Below, piece by piece: positions 7,198 to 15,216 of a stretch of 64,000 nt of DNA. Where the stretch lies: assembly GCA_016888885.1 (NCBI GenBank), contig CP069437.1:1922001-1986000 (forward strand), in the 5' to 3' direction. Under the pieces are notes generated by a model. That model ran no database searches and was not told where the DNA came from. It saw nothing but the letters and a program-made list of their open reading frames with translations. The translations under genes and the position numbers were made by a program. How positions within the stretch are numbered: position 1 is the stretch's first letter; every line of letters begins with the position of its first letter. Source of the stretch: Faucicola sp902506215. Its GTDB lineage: Bacteria; Pseudomonadota; Gammaproteobacteria; Pseudomonadales; Moraxellaceae.

Positions 7198-8834
7198 AAT
7201 CTAAAGAATTTTTAACCAGTCTTACCAAGCTTGCCGAATCGCTACGCCAAACGATTGAGGCGAGTTTCACGGGTTGGGATGACAATCCCCAGTCGATTGC
7301 TGAACGTCGAGCAAACGTCTTTGACCCAGTGGGTGGCTTTAAATACTTTCTTGCGCATTACGTCCCGCACTATATCCGCAATCCGGAACAGTCGGAACTG
7401 CATAAGTACCTGCATAAAGTACTGCCTGAAGTGGCAAGCAACCCCGAAAGTTGTCTGGAGGCCATCGCTGCCCCCCGTGGTGAAGCCAAATCAACCATTG
7501 TCAGCCAGTTATACACGATTTGGCGGATTATCACCGCAAAAACCCATTATACGCTGATTGTGATGGACAGTATCGACCAAGCCTACCCCATGCTAGAGGC
7601 AATCAAAGCCGAACTGGACAGCAACCCGCGTATCAAAATCGACTTTCCCGAAGTCTTTGGGCAAGGTCGAGTGTGGCAAGCAGGGTCAATCATCACCGCC
7701 AATAACATCAAAGTACAAGTCGCTGGCGCTGGTAAAAAACTCCGTGGTTTGCGTCATGGGGCATATCGTCCTGACCTTGTGGTACTAGATGATATCGAAA
7801 ACGATGAAAATGTGCGAAGCCCCGAACAGCGGGACAAACTGCATACTTGGCTAAAAAAGACCATCATGCCATTGGGTGCCGCGGGGGAAAAGCTTGACAT
7901 TATTTATATCGGTACGATTTTGCACCATGACAGCGTGTTGAATCGGACACTCGATAACCCTGCGTGGCGGTCGGCTCGCTTTAAAGCTATTTTAAAATTC
8001 CCAGACAATATGGCGCTTTGGGATGAATGGGAAGCGCTATTTAAAGCTAAACGCCTCGATGAGGCAGAAGCCTTTTATCAAAAAAACAAGAAGAAAATGG
8101 ACAAAGGGGCGATAGTCTCGTGGAAAGCCCGTCCAATTATCGTCTTGATGAAAATCCGTGCCCGTGATGGTCATGATGCGTTTGATAGTGAGTACCAGAA
8201 CGATCCGACAGCGAGTGAAGATGCACCGTTCCATAACTCGCTACATTACTGGCATACCTTGCCAAATAACCTGTTGTACTTTGGGGCGTGTGACCCGTCG
8301 CTCGGTAAGTTTGGTAAACAGCGTGACCCATCGGCAATCGGTATCGGTGGCTTTGACCGTGAAAACGGAATTTTGTACATCGTTAAAATGCTGATTAAAA
8401 AACGCTTACCTGACCGCATCATCAGCGACATTATCGAATTGCAACGCCAATATATGTGCATTGCTTGGGCGATTGAATCAGTGCAGTTTCAAGAATTTTT
8501 ACGCACCGAACTGGTCAAACGTAGTGCCAAAATGGGCGTGCCTGTCCCTGCTGTACCTGTGCATCCCCATGCCGATAAAGAATTGCGGATTGAAGCATTA
8601 CAACCGCATTGTGCCAACGGCTTGATTTTATTCCACACTGAACAGACGACTGTGATAGACCAATTTAAGCATTTTCCCAAAGGCGATCACGATGATGGCT
8701 GTGACTGTGTCGAAATGCTCCACAAAATCGCTCAACAATACGGGCAAATTCATCAAATTCAAGAAATTGTGATACCAGAGCCAAATATGTATCAAATGAA
8801 TTTTGGCGGCTTTGGCACATTTAATAGTTGGTAA
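7194..8834 (+). CDS. Large terminase subunit (Mu gp28-like)
   Basis: ATPase-nuclease that packages phage DNA into proheads. The 546-residue protein has a Walker A-like APRGEAKST at 93-101, Walker B LVVLDDIE at 195-202, and a coupling motif IYIGTIL. A C-terminal RuvC-type nuclease is marked by DPSLGKFGKQRDPSAI, IESVQFQEF and the acidic DDGCDCVEM. Length matches Mu gp28 (551). It overlaps the small subunit by four bases and is followed nine bases later by the portal gene. Confidence 0.92.
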   Translation: MKSKEFLTSLTKLAESLRQTIEASFTGWDDNPQSIAERRANVFDPVGGFKYFLAHYVPHYIRNPEQSELHKYLHKVLPEVASNPESCLEAIAAPRGEAKSTIVSQLYTIWRIITAKTHYTLIVMDSIDQAYPMLEAIKAELDSNPRIKIDFPEVFGQGRVWQAGSIITANNIKVQVAGAGKKLRGLRHGAYRPDLVVLDDIENDENVRSPEQRDKLHTWLKKTIMPLGAAGEKLDIIYIGTILHHDSVLNRTLDNPAWRSARFKAILKFPDNMALWDEWEALFKAKRLDEAEAFYQKNKKKMDKGAIVSWKARPIIVLMKIRARDGHDAFDSEYQNDPTASEDAPFHNSLHYWHTLPNNLLYFGACDPSLGKFGKQRDPSAIGIGGFDRENGILYIVKMLIKKRLPDRIISDIIELQRQYMCIAWAIESVQFQEFLRTELVKRSAKMGVPVPAVPVHPHADKELRIEALQPHCANGLILFHTEQTTVIDQFKHFPKGDHDDGCDCVEMLHKIAQQYGQIHQIQEIVIPEPNMYQMNFGGFGTFNSW

Positions 8835-8842
8835 GGTAAAAA

Positions 8843-10372
8843 ATGGCAAAAAAGAAACAACAGGTTGACCAAAACACGATTGTCGTGGCGTTTGATTCGG
8901 CAATGGACACGTTTACCCAAGCGTCGAGTACCGACCAATTGCTTGCTGAAACAGGCAAAAGCCGTCAGCAGCTGCTTGATACGGTCACTCGTGATGATGA
9001 AGTCGAAGGCTGCCGTGAAGACCTACGAACAGCAATCCTTGCCGAGCCGTGGCGTCTGTATGCGTTTGATGACAGCGTGCCTGAAGCCACCATCAATGTA
9101 CTCTATACACTGGTGAGAAAATTTAGCAAAGAGTTTGCTGAGCTTGCAATCCTTGCCAAGTTTGGCGGCTATATGGTTGCTGAATACGTGTTTAAAAAAG
9201 AGCCAAATGGATTTTTGACCCTAGATAAAATCCTATCAAAAGATGGCGAACTGGATAAGTACGTGCCACAGCGTGACGGTGAGATGTTATACAAAGGTGA
9301 GATGGATGAAATCGCTATCGACCAAACGCTCAAGTACCTGGTATTAAAATCCAAAGCCACGCCTGCCAATCCAGCCGGTGAGCTGATGATTATTCGTATC
9401 TATCCAGCGGTTGCTCTGCGTAACCGTGACTGGGCATATGCAGGTCAGTTTATTGCACGTTATGCTGTGCCGTATATTGTGGGTAAGCAAGGCGGCTATA
9501 CCGACCAAAAGATATTTACCAACTCGCTATTTGGATTCTTAAACGGTGGGGCGACGGGCATCGGTAAAGATGACGATATTCAAATGCACCAGTTAAGCGG
9601 TGACGGCTCAGCGTTTGAAATTTTTGAGCGCATGGCGAACCGTCGCATCCAAAAACTACTACTGGGGCGGGTAAAAACCAGTGAGCTGACTGGTGGCAGT
9701 CGCTCGGCTCAAGAAACTGACGATAAAGTGCGTGAAGACCGTGTCAGTGCCTATCTTGACCTGATGACGGAAGGCATCCAACATGCCATCAATGCCATTG
9801 TTGCGGTTAATCAGCTATGGGGTGTGCCAATCAATGCCCCGCAAGGAATTTGGTTTGAGTACTTATCCAAAAATCCACCGAATAAAACCTTGGCGGAAGT
9901 GGTCAAAATCTATAGCGAAACCGGCAGCGTCCGCATGACCAAGGCGTTTTATACCGATGTCGTTGGATGGGATGAGAAGCATTTTGAAATGATTGAGCAA
10001 CCTGACGCAAGTGGTCAGCAGCTATCACAATCGCCCCATGCGACACAGCCTACCACGTTGCCACACCCGACTGCCCCAACGAGTCAGCCAGACGGCCATG
10101 TTGATTTGGGTAATCAGCAATTCGTATTTGCTGAAAAGCCTGTGGAAGACCCAATGCCAACAGACATGGAAACCAAAATCGGCAAGTCAAAATTGAGCGC
10201 TATCTTGTCTATCTTAAATGACAGTGAAGATTATCAGCAGTTTAGCCAAAGCTTGAATAATTTGACCTTGCCCGATGCTGGCATGGCGGAAGATTTGGCG
10301 GATAAAACGACGGATAGTTACCTGAAGGGACTGGATGGTCATGTGAATGAAAATGGCGAAAATCAGTTGTAA
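8843..10372 (+). CDS. DUF935 portal protein (Mu gp29-like)
   Basis: Portal proteins form the dodecameric ring through which DNA enters the head and to which the tail is joined. The 509-residue protein follows the DUF935 pattern: an N-terminal core with DEVEGCREDLRTAIL, the central YKGEMDEIA and the crown/stem part with QKLLLGRVKTSELTGGSRSAQE. A low-complexity Pro/Thr/Gln stretch lies around residues 395-425. It sits between the terminase and the MuF gene as in Mu. Confidence 0.92.
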   Translation: MAKKKQQVDQNTIVVAFDSAMDTFTQASSTDQLLAETGKSRQQLLDTVTRDDEVEGCREDLRTAILAEPWRLYAFDDSVPEATINVLYTLVRKFSKEFAELAILAKFGGYMVAEYVFKKEPNGFLTLDKILSKDGELDKYVPQRDGEMLYKGEMDEIAIDQTLKYLVLKSKATPANPAGELMIIRIYPAVALRNRDWAYAGQFIARYAVPYIVGKQGGYTDQKIFTNSLFGFLNGGATGIGKDDDIQMHQLSGDGSAFEIFERMANRRIQKLLLGRVKTSELTGGSRSAQETDDKVREDRVSAYLDLMTEGIQHAINAIVAVNQLWGVPINAPQGIWFEYLSKNPPNKTLAEVVKIYSETGSVRMTKAFYTDVVGWDEKHFEMIEQPDASGQQLSQSPHATQPTTLPHPTAPTSQPDGHVDLGNQQFVFAEKPVEDPMPTDMETKIGKSKLSAILSILNDSEDYQQFSQSLNNLTLPDAGMAEDLADKTTDSYLKGLDGHVNENGENQL

Positions 10373-10380
10373 GGTGTGTT

Positions 10381-11901
10381 ATGCCAGATAAAACCAAAGA
10401 CGAACACGGCTATACGCCCGATAATTATCAGCCCTTGCCAAACAAAGAAGCGATTGTCCACTTTAATGGTAAAACGCTATTGACCGCTGAAAGTTATCTT
10501 GATGTCAAAGCGTATGAACACGCCTTGGCATTTACCGTGGCGGGGCTGATGGATGAAGACTTGCTCAAAGATGTGCGTGATGCCGTCGCTTCAGCGATGG
10601 AGAATGGCACAGATTTTAGGGAGTTTAAACGCACGTTAAAGCCGTATCTCATGGCTAAGGGTTGGCTGGCGGAAACATTGGATGATGGCACGCAGCAGCT
10701 AGTGGCAGGGTCAAACAGACGATTGCGAACAATCTACAGTACTAATTTGCAAACCGCCTATAGCGCTGGGCAATGGGAGCGAATCCAACAAACTAAAGAA
10801 TTTTTGCCGTATCTGCAATATATGCCAAGCGTGTCGGAGAATCCTAGACTTAGTCATAAACGCTACTATAACCTTGTGCGACCTGTGGACGATACCATTT
10901 GGCAATCGATTATGCCACCTAATGGCTGGGGTTGTAAATGCTGGGTGAAGCAGCTTACTAAACGCCAGGCGCAAAAGGTGGGTATCTCTGAAGAGAAGCC
11001 GCTGGAGATGGAAGACTACAAAAACCCTAAAACGGGTGAAGTGTCAAAAGTGCCTGTGGGGGTTGATCCAAGTTTTGCCCATAATCATGACCGCTTTACC
11101 GCTCTTATTCGATTGGCGGAAGATAAACATGGTCGGTTGTTTGCCAATAATCTAAAAGATGAAGCTCAAAAGCTAATGCCTGCCACGTTGCCTGTGGGTG
11201 TACCAACTGTGCCTGTGGCAAGCGGTGAAACAGTGACCGATACTGTTAAACCACCTGTCAAAACGCCTGAACAACCCCAGCCAACGCCAGAAACCGAGAT
11301 TAATTGGGATGAATTAATTTCTCAATGGCTAGAATATGATGTTGAAAGTAGTAAATTGGGGCAATATGAGTACGCCTATAAACGGCTTGATAAAAAGAAA
11401 TTCCCTTTAAGTAAAGAAGAATTTATTGCGTTACGCCATTATACGGCTAATGGGTTTAAAGACTTGAATAGATACTTGCGGGGTGATTTGCCCGCAGATA
11501 GTGATATACAAACACTATTTGACAATGTGGAAAAACTGCTTAATAATGGGCTTGAAAAGTTGCCTTTATATAAGGGTAAAAAGGTTGTTCGGCGAATTGA
11601 GCTTAATTCGGAACAAATAAGTGAGTATAATACTGCTTATGAAACAGGTGAAAACATAACCTTTACTGCCTTTAGTAGCACAACAACCAATGCCAAAGAT
11701 GTCGTGGTTGGTGGTCAAGGAAATGTGCGTTTTGTAATTAAGCATAAGACAGGTCGAGATGTGCGTAAACTAAGCCATTATGAATCTGAAGGCGAGGTTT
11801 TATTAGGAACACCGACCAAATACAAAGTTGATAAGGTCGAAGACCTTACCACTAAAAAAGGTTATGTTGAGATACATCTAGAAGAAATTGCTAATGAATG
11901 A
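10381..11901 (+). CDS. MuF head morphogenesis protein with C-terminal ADP-ribosyltransferase domain
   Basis: Residues about 35-210 are the MuF (Mu gp30/SPP1 gp7-like) minor head domain, ending in the Cys/Trp-rich PPNGWGCKCWVKQLTKRQ. A Pro-rich linker covers about 275-310. Residues about 330-506 match the VIP2/C3-like ADP-ribosyltransferase fold: YTANGFKDLNRYLRG, the NAD-binding Arg (R404/R405 in VVRRIEL), the Ser motif FTAFSSTTTN (S432-S433-T434) and the catalytic bi-glutamate in SEGEVLLGTPTKYKV (E470-x-E472). The R-S-ExE triad appears complete, so an active mono-ADP-ribosyltransferase carried in the virion is likely. The AT-rich 3' third (from about 11300) suggests the toxin domain was acquired. 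AAGGTG precedes ATG. Confidence 0.88.
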   Translation: MPDKTKDEHGYTPDNYQPLPNKEAIVHFNGKTLLTAESYLDVKAYEHALAFTVAGLMDEDLLKDVRDAVASAMENGTDFREFKRTLKPYLMAKGWLAETLDDGTQQLVAGSNRRLRTIYSTNLQTAYSAGQWERIQQTKEFLPYLQYMPSVSENPRLSHKRYYNLVRPVDDTIWQSIMPPNGWGCKCWVKQLTKRQAQKVGISEEKPLEMEDYKNPKTGEVSKVPVGVDPSFAHNHDRFTALIRLAEDKHGRLFANNLKDEAQKLMPATLPVGVPTVPVASGETVTDTVKPPVKTPEQPQPTPETEINWDELISQWLEYDVESSKLGQYEYAYKRLDKKKFPLSKEEFIALRHYTANGFKDLNRYLRGDLPADSDIQTLFDNVEKLLNNGLEKLPLYKGKKVVRRIELNSEQISEYNTAYETGENITFTAFSSTTTNAKDVVVGGQGNVRFVIKHKTGRDVRKLSHYESEGEVLLGTPTKYKVDKVEDLTTKKGYVEIHLEEIANE

Positions 11902-12250
11902 AATTGAGTTAAAAGACTTAGCTGAAGAAAGATACTTGGATATTAGTAATAGTGTCCTTGCCTTGAGTATCGAGCGTCAGAAAGTGTTAGCTCAGAACCA
12001 AAACATGACGTTAGAAGAATACCAATTGGCGGTATTAGATGAGTTGGAAGATGCAAAATTTGAAGATGACTCAGAGCCTTTGACACTTAGGGAGTATCTT
12101 GACCAACAGCCAATAGACCAACGTTATCATGCCGCTGGATGGTGCGGTCGTGTTTATATGGGTGATGCAAGCCAATTAGAAGTATTGCAAAAAGCAGGCT
12201 ATAGTCAAGATGAAATTGACGAAATTGTAAAATCCCAAACAGTCGCCTAA
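11894..12250 (+). CDS. Small acidic protein, candidate immunity protein for the ART domain
   Basis: Not recognised. ATG 11894 lies eight bases inside the end of the MuF-ART gene (an earlier in-frame TTG at 11888 is less likely). The 118-residue product is strongly acidic and helical at the N-terminus (MNEIELKDLAEERYLDISNS), with LREYLDQQPIDQRYHAAGWCGR in the middle. No counterpart exists at this position in Mu. Its low GC matches that of the ART domain, and it is followed by a terminator. Immunity function is inferred only from position, coupling and composition. Confidence 0.6.
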   Translation: MNEIELKDLAEERYLDISNSVLALSIERQKVLAQNQNMTLEEYQLAVLDELEDAKFEDDSEPLTLREYLDQQPIDQRYHAAGWCGRVYMGDASQLEVLQKAGYSQDEIDEIVKSQTVA

Positions 12251-12266
12251 TCAAATCCCCCAAAAT

Positions 12267-12291
12267 AACCCACTTTTTCAGTGGGTTTTTT
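12267..12291 (+). terminator. Intrinsic terminator after the MuF-ART unit
   Basis: AACCCACT (12267-12274), loop, AGTGGGTT (12280-12287) followed by a T-run. Confidence 0.85.
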
Positions 12292-12320
12292 ATTGCCTAG
12301 ACAAAACTATCTTAAATAGC

Positions 12321-12358
12321 GTTTAAAACCCGTTTAAATTGCCACAGAAACGTTTAAA
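12321..12358. repeat. Three phased GTTTAAA words upstream of the protease gene
   Basis: GTTTAAA at 12321-12327, 12332-12338 and 12352-12358 (spacings 11 and 20). The surrounding sequence copies the block behind the HU gene. Related CTTAAAAC words follow at about 12400-12413. The rest of the 12292-12535 gap carries the late motif and no ORF. Confidence 0.65.
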
Positions 12359-12442
12359 GAAATAAAAACGCATATTCCCCTTTCTGAAATGAAACACGCT
12401 TAAAACGCCTTAAAATCGCAAATAGAAAATCTGCATCAAAAA

Positions 12443-12462
12443 CCACTGAACTGCATCATCTA
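12443..12462 (+). promoter_or_regulatory. Putative late promoter activator site, copy 2 (protease/capsid unit)
   Basis: The motif matches copy 1 at 18 of 20 positions. TGA-N6-TCA is centred at 12452.5. The best -10 candidate, CATAAT at 12484-12489, lies eight bases farther than in copies 1 and 3. Confidence 0.65.
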
Positions 12463-12487
12463 ACCGCAAAAAATCCACCATTCCATA

Positions 12488-12537
12488 ATAGGCTCATCAA
12501 AATTTAATCCAAAAATTAATCACTTTGGAAAGCCTAT
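12488..12537 (+). promoter_or_regulatory. Inverted repeat enclosing the protease start codon
   Basis: ATAGGCT (12488-12494) is perfectly complementary to AGCCTAT (12531-12537), and the last bases are the AT of ATG 12536. Pairing would hide the start codon. The 36-nt loop is AT-rich and has no U-tract terminator. Confidence 0.5.
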
Positions 12538-13513
12538 GCCAAAAGCCACTAAAAGCACCAAAACAAAGCCCCACGTCTATCTATTTAGCGATGTAAACGT
12601 TGCCCCATCCAAAGACGGCAGTGCGCCGCGTCAGTTTAGCGGGGTTGCTAACTCTGGTAAGCCATTTAACTACTATGGCGTGCGGGTCATCGTTGACTTG
12701 GAAAACTTGAGCTTTAGCGACAAAGTCCCTGCACTGGTAGAGCATGAGCGCAGTAAACGGGCAGGCTTTGGCGTACTGTCAGTCGAAAACAACCAACTAA
12801 TGATTAACGGTACGCTTTTGGACAATGACTTTGGCAATGAAGTCGCTGATGATGCCGATGCCGGTTTTCCTTGGCAGATGTCCGCCCATGTGATTGCAGA
12901 AGATGAATATGAGCTAAAAAGCGATGCAACGGCTGTTGTCAACGGTCAAACAGTTAAAGCCCCTATCATCATTTTACGCAATTGCCGAATCCCTGAAGTG
13001 TCATTTACCCCGACTGGTGTGGACTCTGAAACGTCCGCGGTTATCTTGGGCGATGACGGAAAAACCCAATTATCAACTCCGCAAAAGGACAATACCATGA
13101 CCCTAGAAGAAGCCCTAGCTGAAATCGAAAAACACAAAGCTGCTCAGGTAGAGAAAGATAAGCGTATCAAAGAACTTGAAGACGAAAACGCCAAGCTCAA
13201 AGCGTCTGAAGCGCAAGCCAATGTCGATGCCCAGTTGTCCCAAGCAGGTTTTAGCAAGTGTGAAGACGGCAAATGGCAAGGCGTATCAGATACGACTTAT
13301 CAAGTGCTATTGTCGCAAGATGCAGACAAAGCCCGTGCAATGATTGGTGACTTAAAGCTATCACAACCTAATCGTCAAGACGCCCCCGGTTATCTATTTG
13401 GTGAGCAGCATAAGCCAAATGGTAACGGCATCAACCAAGGCGGCCATCAATTTAGCAATAGTTTGGTTGAAAATGCCAAGGCACGCGCAAGCGGCAAACA
13501 AACCTTTATTTAA
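12536..13513 (+). CDS. Mu gpI-like prohead protease with scaffold domain
   Basis: The 325-residue protein corresponds to Mu protease I: an N-terminal protease part with the conserved VPALVEHERSKRAGFG and FPWQMSAHV blocks and a C-terminal scaffold part (from about residue 188) with a long charged coiled coil (EIEKHKAAQVEKDKRIKELE). It is expected to direct prohead assembly and then cleave the scaffold. It heads the late head operon and is followed by decoration and capsid genes. No clear Shine-Dalgarno stands before ATG 12536, in contrast to the internal start at 13097. Confidence 0.87.
   Translation: MPKATKSTKTKPHVYLFSDVNVAPSKDGSAPRQFSGVANSGKPFNYYGVRVIVDLENLSFSDKVPALVEHERSKRAGFGVLSVENNQLMINGTLLDNDFGNEVADDADAGFPWQMSAHVIAEDEYELKSDATAVVNGQTVKAPIIILRNCRIPEVSFTPTGVDSETSAVILGDDGKTQLSTPQKDNTMTLEEALAEIEKHKAAQVEKDKRIKELEDENAKLKASEAQANVDAQLSQAGFSKCEDGKWQGVSDTTYQVLLSQDADKARAMIGDLKLSQPNRQDAPGYLFGEQHKPNGNGINQGGHQFSNSLVENAKARASGKQTFI
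13097..13513 (+). CDS. Nested in-frame scaffold protein (Mu gpZ-like) from internal start
   Basis: ATG 13097 (Met188 of the protease) has a good AAAGGA (13084-13089) seven bases upstream and opens a 138-residue product containing only the coiled-coil scaffold part. Mu makes its scaffold Z the same way, from an internal in-frame start in gene I. The Shine-Dalgarno is better than that of the full-length gene, which would give scaffold in excess over protease. Confidence 0.7.
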   Translation: MTLEEALAEIEKHKAAQVEKDKRIKELEDENAKLKASEAQANVDAQLSQAGFSKCEDGKWQGVSDTTYQVLLSQDADKARAMIGDLKLSQPNRQDAPGYLFGEQHKPNGNGINQGGHQFSNSLVENAKARASGKQTFI

Positions 13514-13609
13514 TTTTATTTCAAGCGGTGCTTTGTTTTAACGGCTCTCACCGCAACCAATTTTTAAACAGCATTTAAACGCAATTTTAAAATTAGAAGG
13601 AAAAACCCT

Positions 13610-13957
13610 ATGCCAAACGCATTTGTTACCATTGGCGATTTGCTCAAAGATGAAGCATCCACAGGCAATCGTGTCGATATCCCTGCCCCTGTCGGCTTAA
13701 AAGCGGGCGAACTGGTTAAGTATGAACCCCGCAACCAATACTTAGTCGCTTTGACTGATGAGATTAACGGTAAAACGCTGGTACAACCGTTTAACTGTGT
13801 GATGTTTGCTGACAATATCAGCGAATCCAGTCTAACCGCCAACAGCGTGACTGTGCAACAGCTTGCCAATGAGGGCGAAGCCCACGGTATCAAGTATATC
13901 AGCTTGAGTAAAAACATTGTGCCAGCAGCGCCAAAGCCAGCCGCACCAACGGTATAA
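13610..13957 (+). CDS. Capsid decoration protein, lambda gpD-like
   Basis: A 115-residue protein with the head-decoration pattern: a small beta domain with PAPVGLKAGELVKYEPRNQYLVALTDE and an Ala/Pro-rich C-terminus. It sits directly before a lambda gpE-like capsid gene, the D-E order of lambdoid heads. Decoration proteins bind capsid three-fold axes after expansion. The assignment is from size, pattern and position. AGAAGGA precedes ATG. Confidence 0.65.
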   Translation: MPNAFVTIGDLLKDEASTGNRVDIPAPVGLKAGELVKYEPRNQYLVALTDEINGKTLVQPFNCVMFADNISESSLTANSVTVQQLANEGEAHGIKYISLSKNIVPAAPKPAAPTV

Positions 13958-14029
13958 CTTATCTTTGATGGGGTAAAACCCAAGACTAACCAAAACTCCT
14001 TTTAACTGCTCGAATGCAAGGAAAATCTT

Positions 14030-15025
14030 ATGCCATTATCCAATGAAGCCAATTTTGGCGTGCATCCTTTAACCGATGCGATTAATAATCTGCCTGTCAC
14101 CCCGACAACCATCCGTGAATCGGGCTTATTTGTCCCTGAATATCTGACCACGACCTATGTCGATGTTGAATCAAAAGGTAATCAACTCACCCTAGTACAA
14201 TCTGCCCCGCGCGGTACGCCGGGTAAGCCTGTGGCTGAAAGCCGTGAGGGCAAAAAGACCTTCCAATGCGTGCATTTACCCAAAGATGACGTGGTACGTG
14301 CTGATGACGTACAAAACGTGCGTGCCTTTGGCTCGGAAAATACTGCCGCTGCGGTCAATGACAAGGTCAATGACAAATTGGCTGGTATGAAAAGTGACCT
14401 TGAATACACCCGTGAGCATCTGCAATTGGGGGCATTGCAAGGCAAAGTGTTAGATGCAGATGGCACGGTAATTGTTGATTTTAACAAAGAATTTAACATC
14501 ACCCGTCTGAATCTTGCCCTAGGTTTATCAAACGATACGACCAAAGCAGGGTCAGTGCTGGATAAATTCTTGCGTGAGCGTAAAAAAGCCTTGGCAGGTG
14601 ATACCTTTAAAGGTTGGGTGGTTTATGCGTCACCTGAGTGGTTAGAAGCGTTCATTTATCATAAATCTATCTATGATTTGTACGCCCGTTTTGCAGACTC
14701 AGCCAAAGTCTATACGCAGGATAATAGCAATACGGAAGTAGCGTTCCGCTATCGCAATGTTGATATTGTCGAATATGACTATCAATTTGGCTCAGAGGTG
14801 GATATCAAAGCAGGTGAAGCGTTGCTTGGCCCAGTGGGTACGAAAAAAACGCTCAAAGAATACTTTGCCCCTGCCGATATGAATGCGACGGTAAATACCA
14901 AAGCGCGGCCGTACTATGCCAGCCGTGAAAAGTTATCGCATGACAAAGGCTGGAGCTTACACGCTCAGACAAATCCGCTACCTGTGGCATTACGTCCGCT
15001 CGCATTGGCGACGTTGAAGATTTAA
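14030..15025 (+). CDS. Major capsid protein, phage capsid E family
   Basis: HK97-fold shell protein. The 331-residue protein shows the capsid-E pattern: FVPEYLTTTYVDVESKGNQL, LVQSAPRGTPGKPV, HLPKDDVVRADDVQNVRAFG in the E-loop region, and the C-terminal block KTLKEYFAPADMNATVN, then SREKLSHDKGWSLHAQTNPL. This is the lambda-type shell protein rather than Mu gpT, so the head is mosaic: Mu-like packaging and protease with a lambda-like shell. AAGGA lies before ATG. Confidence 0.87.
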   Translation: MPLSNEANFGVHPLTDAINNLPVTPTTIRESGLFVPEYLTTTYVDVESKGNQLTLVQSAPRGTPGKPVAESREGKKTFQCVHLPKDDVVRADDVQNVRAFGSENTAAAVNDKVNDKLAGMKSDLEYTREHLQLGALQGKVLDADGTVIVDFNKEFNITRLNLALGLSNDTTKAGSVLDKFLRERKKALAGDTFKGWVVYASPEWLEAFIYHKSIYDLYARFADSAKVYTQDNSNTEVAFRYRNVDIVEYDYQFGSEVDIKAGEALLGPVGTKKTLKEYFAPADMNATVNTKARPYYASREKLSHDKGWSLHAQTNPLPVALRPLALATLKI

Positions 15026-15029
15026 GTGA

Positions 15030-15184
15030 TTAAGTCCCTAGCCACAAGGGCGGTATAGCCGATACTGTGGACAGTGCCAGCGGACGGTGCATTGTGAGCA
15101 AAAACATCCGCAAGTTAAGCCGTAATGCTAACAAGCAGACCTCCGACGGTGATTAACTCGGCTAGCCCACGATACGGGCGACCC
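15030..15184 (+). ncRNA. Highly structured noncoding block behind the capsid gene, possible HEARO/omega-RNA
   Basis: This 155-bp stretch is GC-richer than its surroundings, lacks an ORF and folds densely. Long-range stem: CTAGCC (15038-15043) / GGCTAG (15160-15165). Hairpins: GTAT (15053-15056) / ATAC (15062-15065), GCGGA (15080-15084) / TCCGC (15107-15111) enclosing TGC/GCA, CCGA (15143-15146) / TCGG (15158-15161), GCCC (15165-15168) / GGGC (15176-15179). It begins directly after GTGA (15026-15029), the tetranucleotide reported next to HEARO insertions. HEAROs are transposon-borne RNAs that guide IscB nucleases and often occur without the nuclease gene. Family assignment is from memory of its features, not a search. 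Confidence 0.45.
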
Positions 15185-15188
15185 TATT

Positions 15189-15208
15189 ATGTTAAAGGAT
15201 GTTAAAGG
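15189..15208 (+). repeat. Tandem duplication ATGTTAAAGG x2
   Basis: Two perfect copies (15189-15198, 15199-15208) just before the gp49-like gene, giving two AAAGGA boxes and two upstream ATGs. The second AAAGGA is six bases from the preferred start at 15217. Confidence 0.8.
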
Positions 15209-15216
15209 ATAAACCT

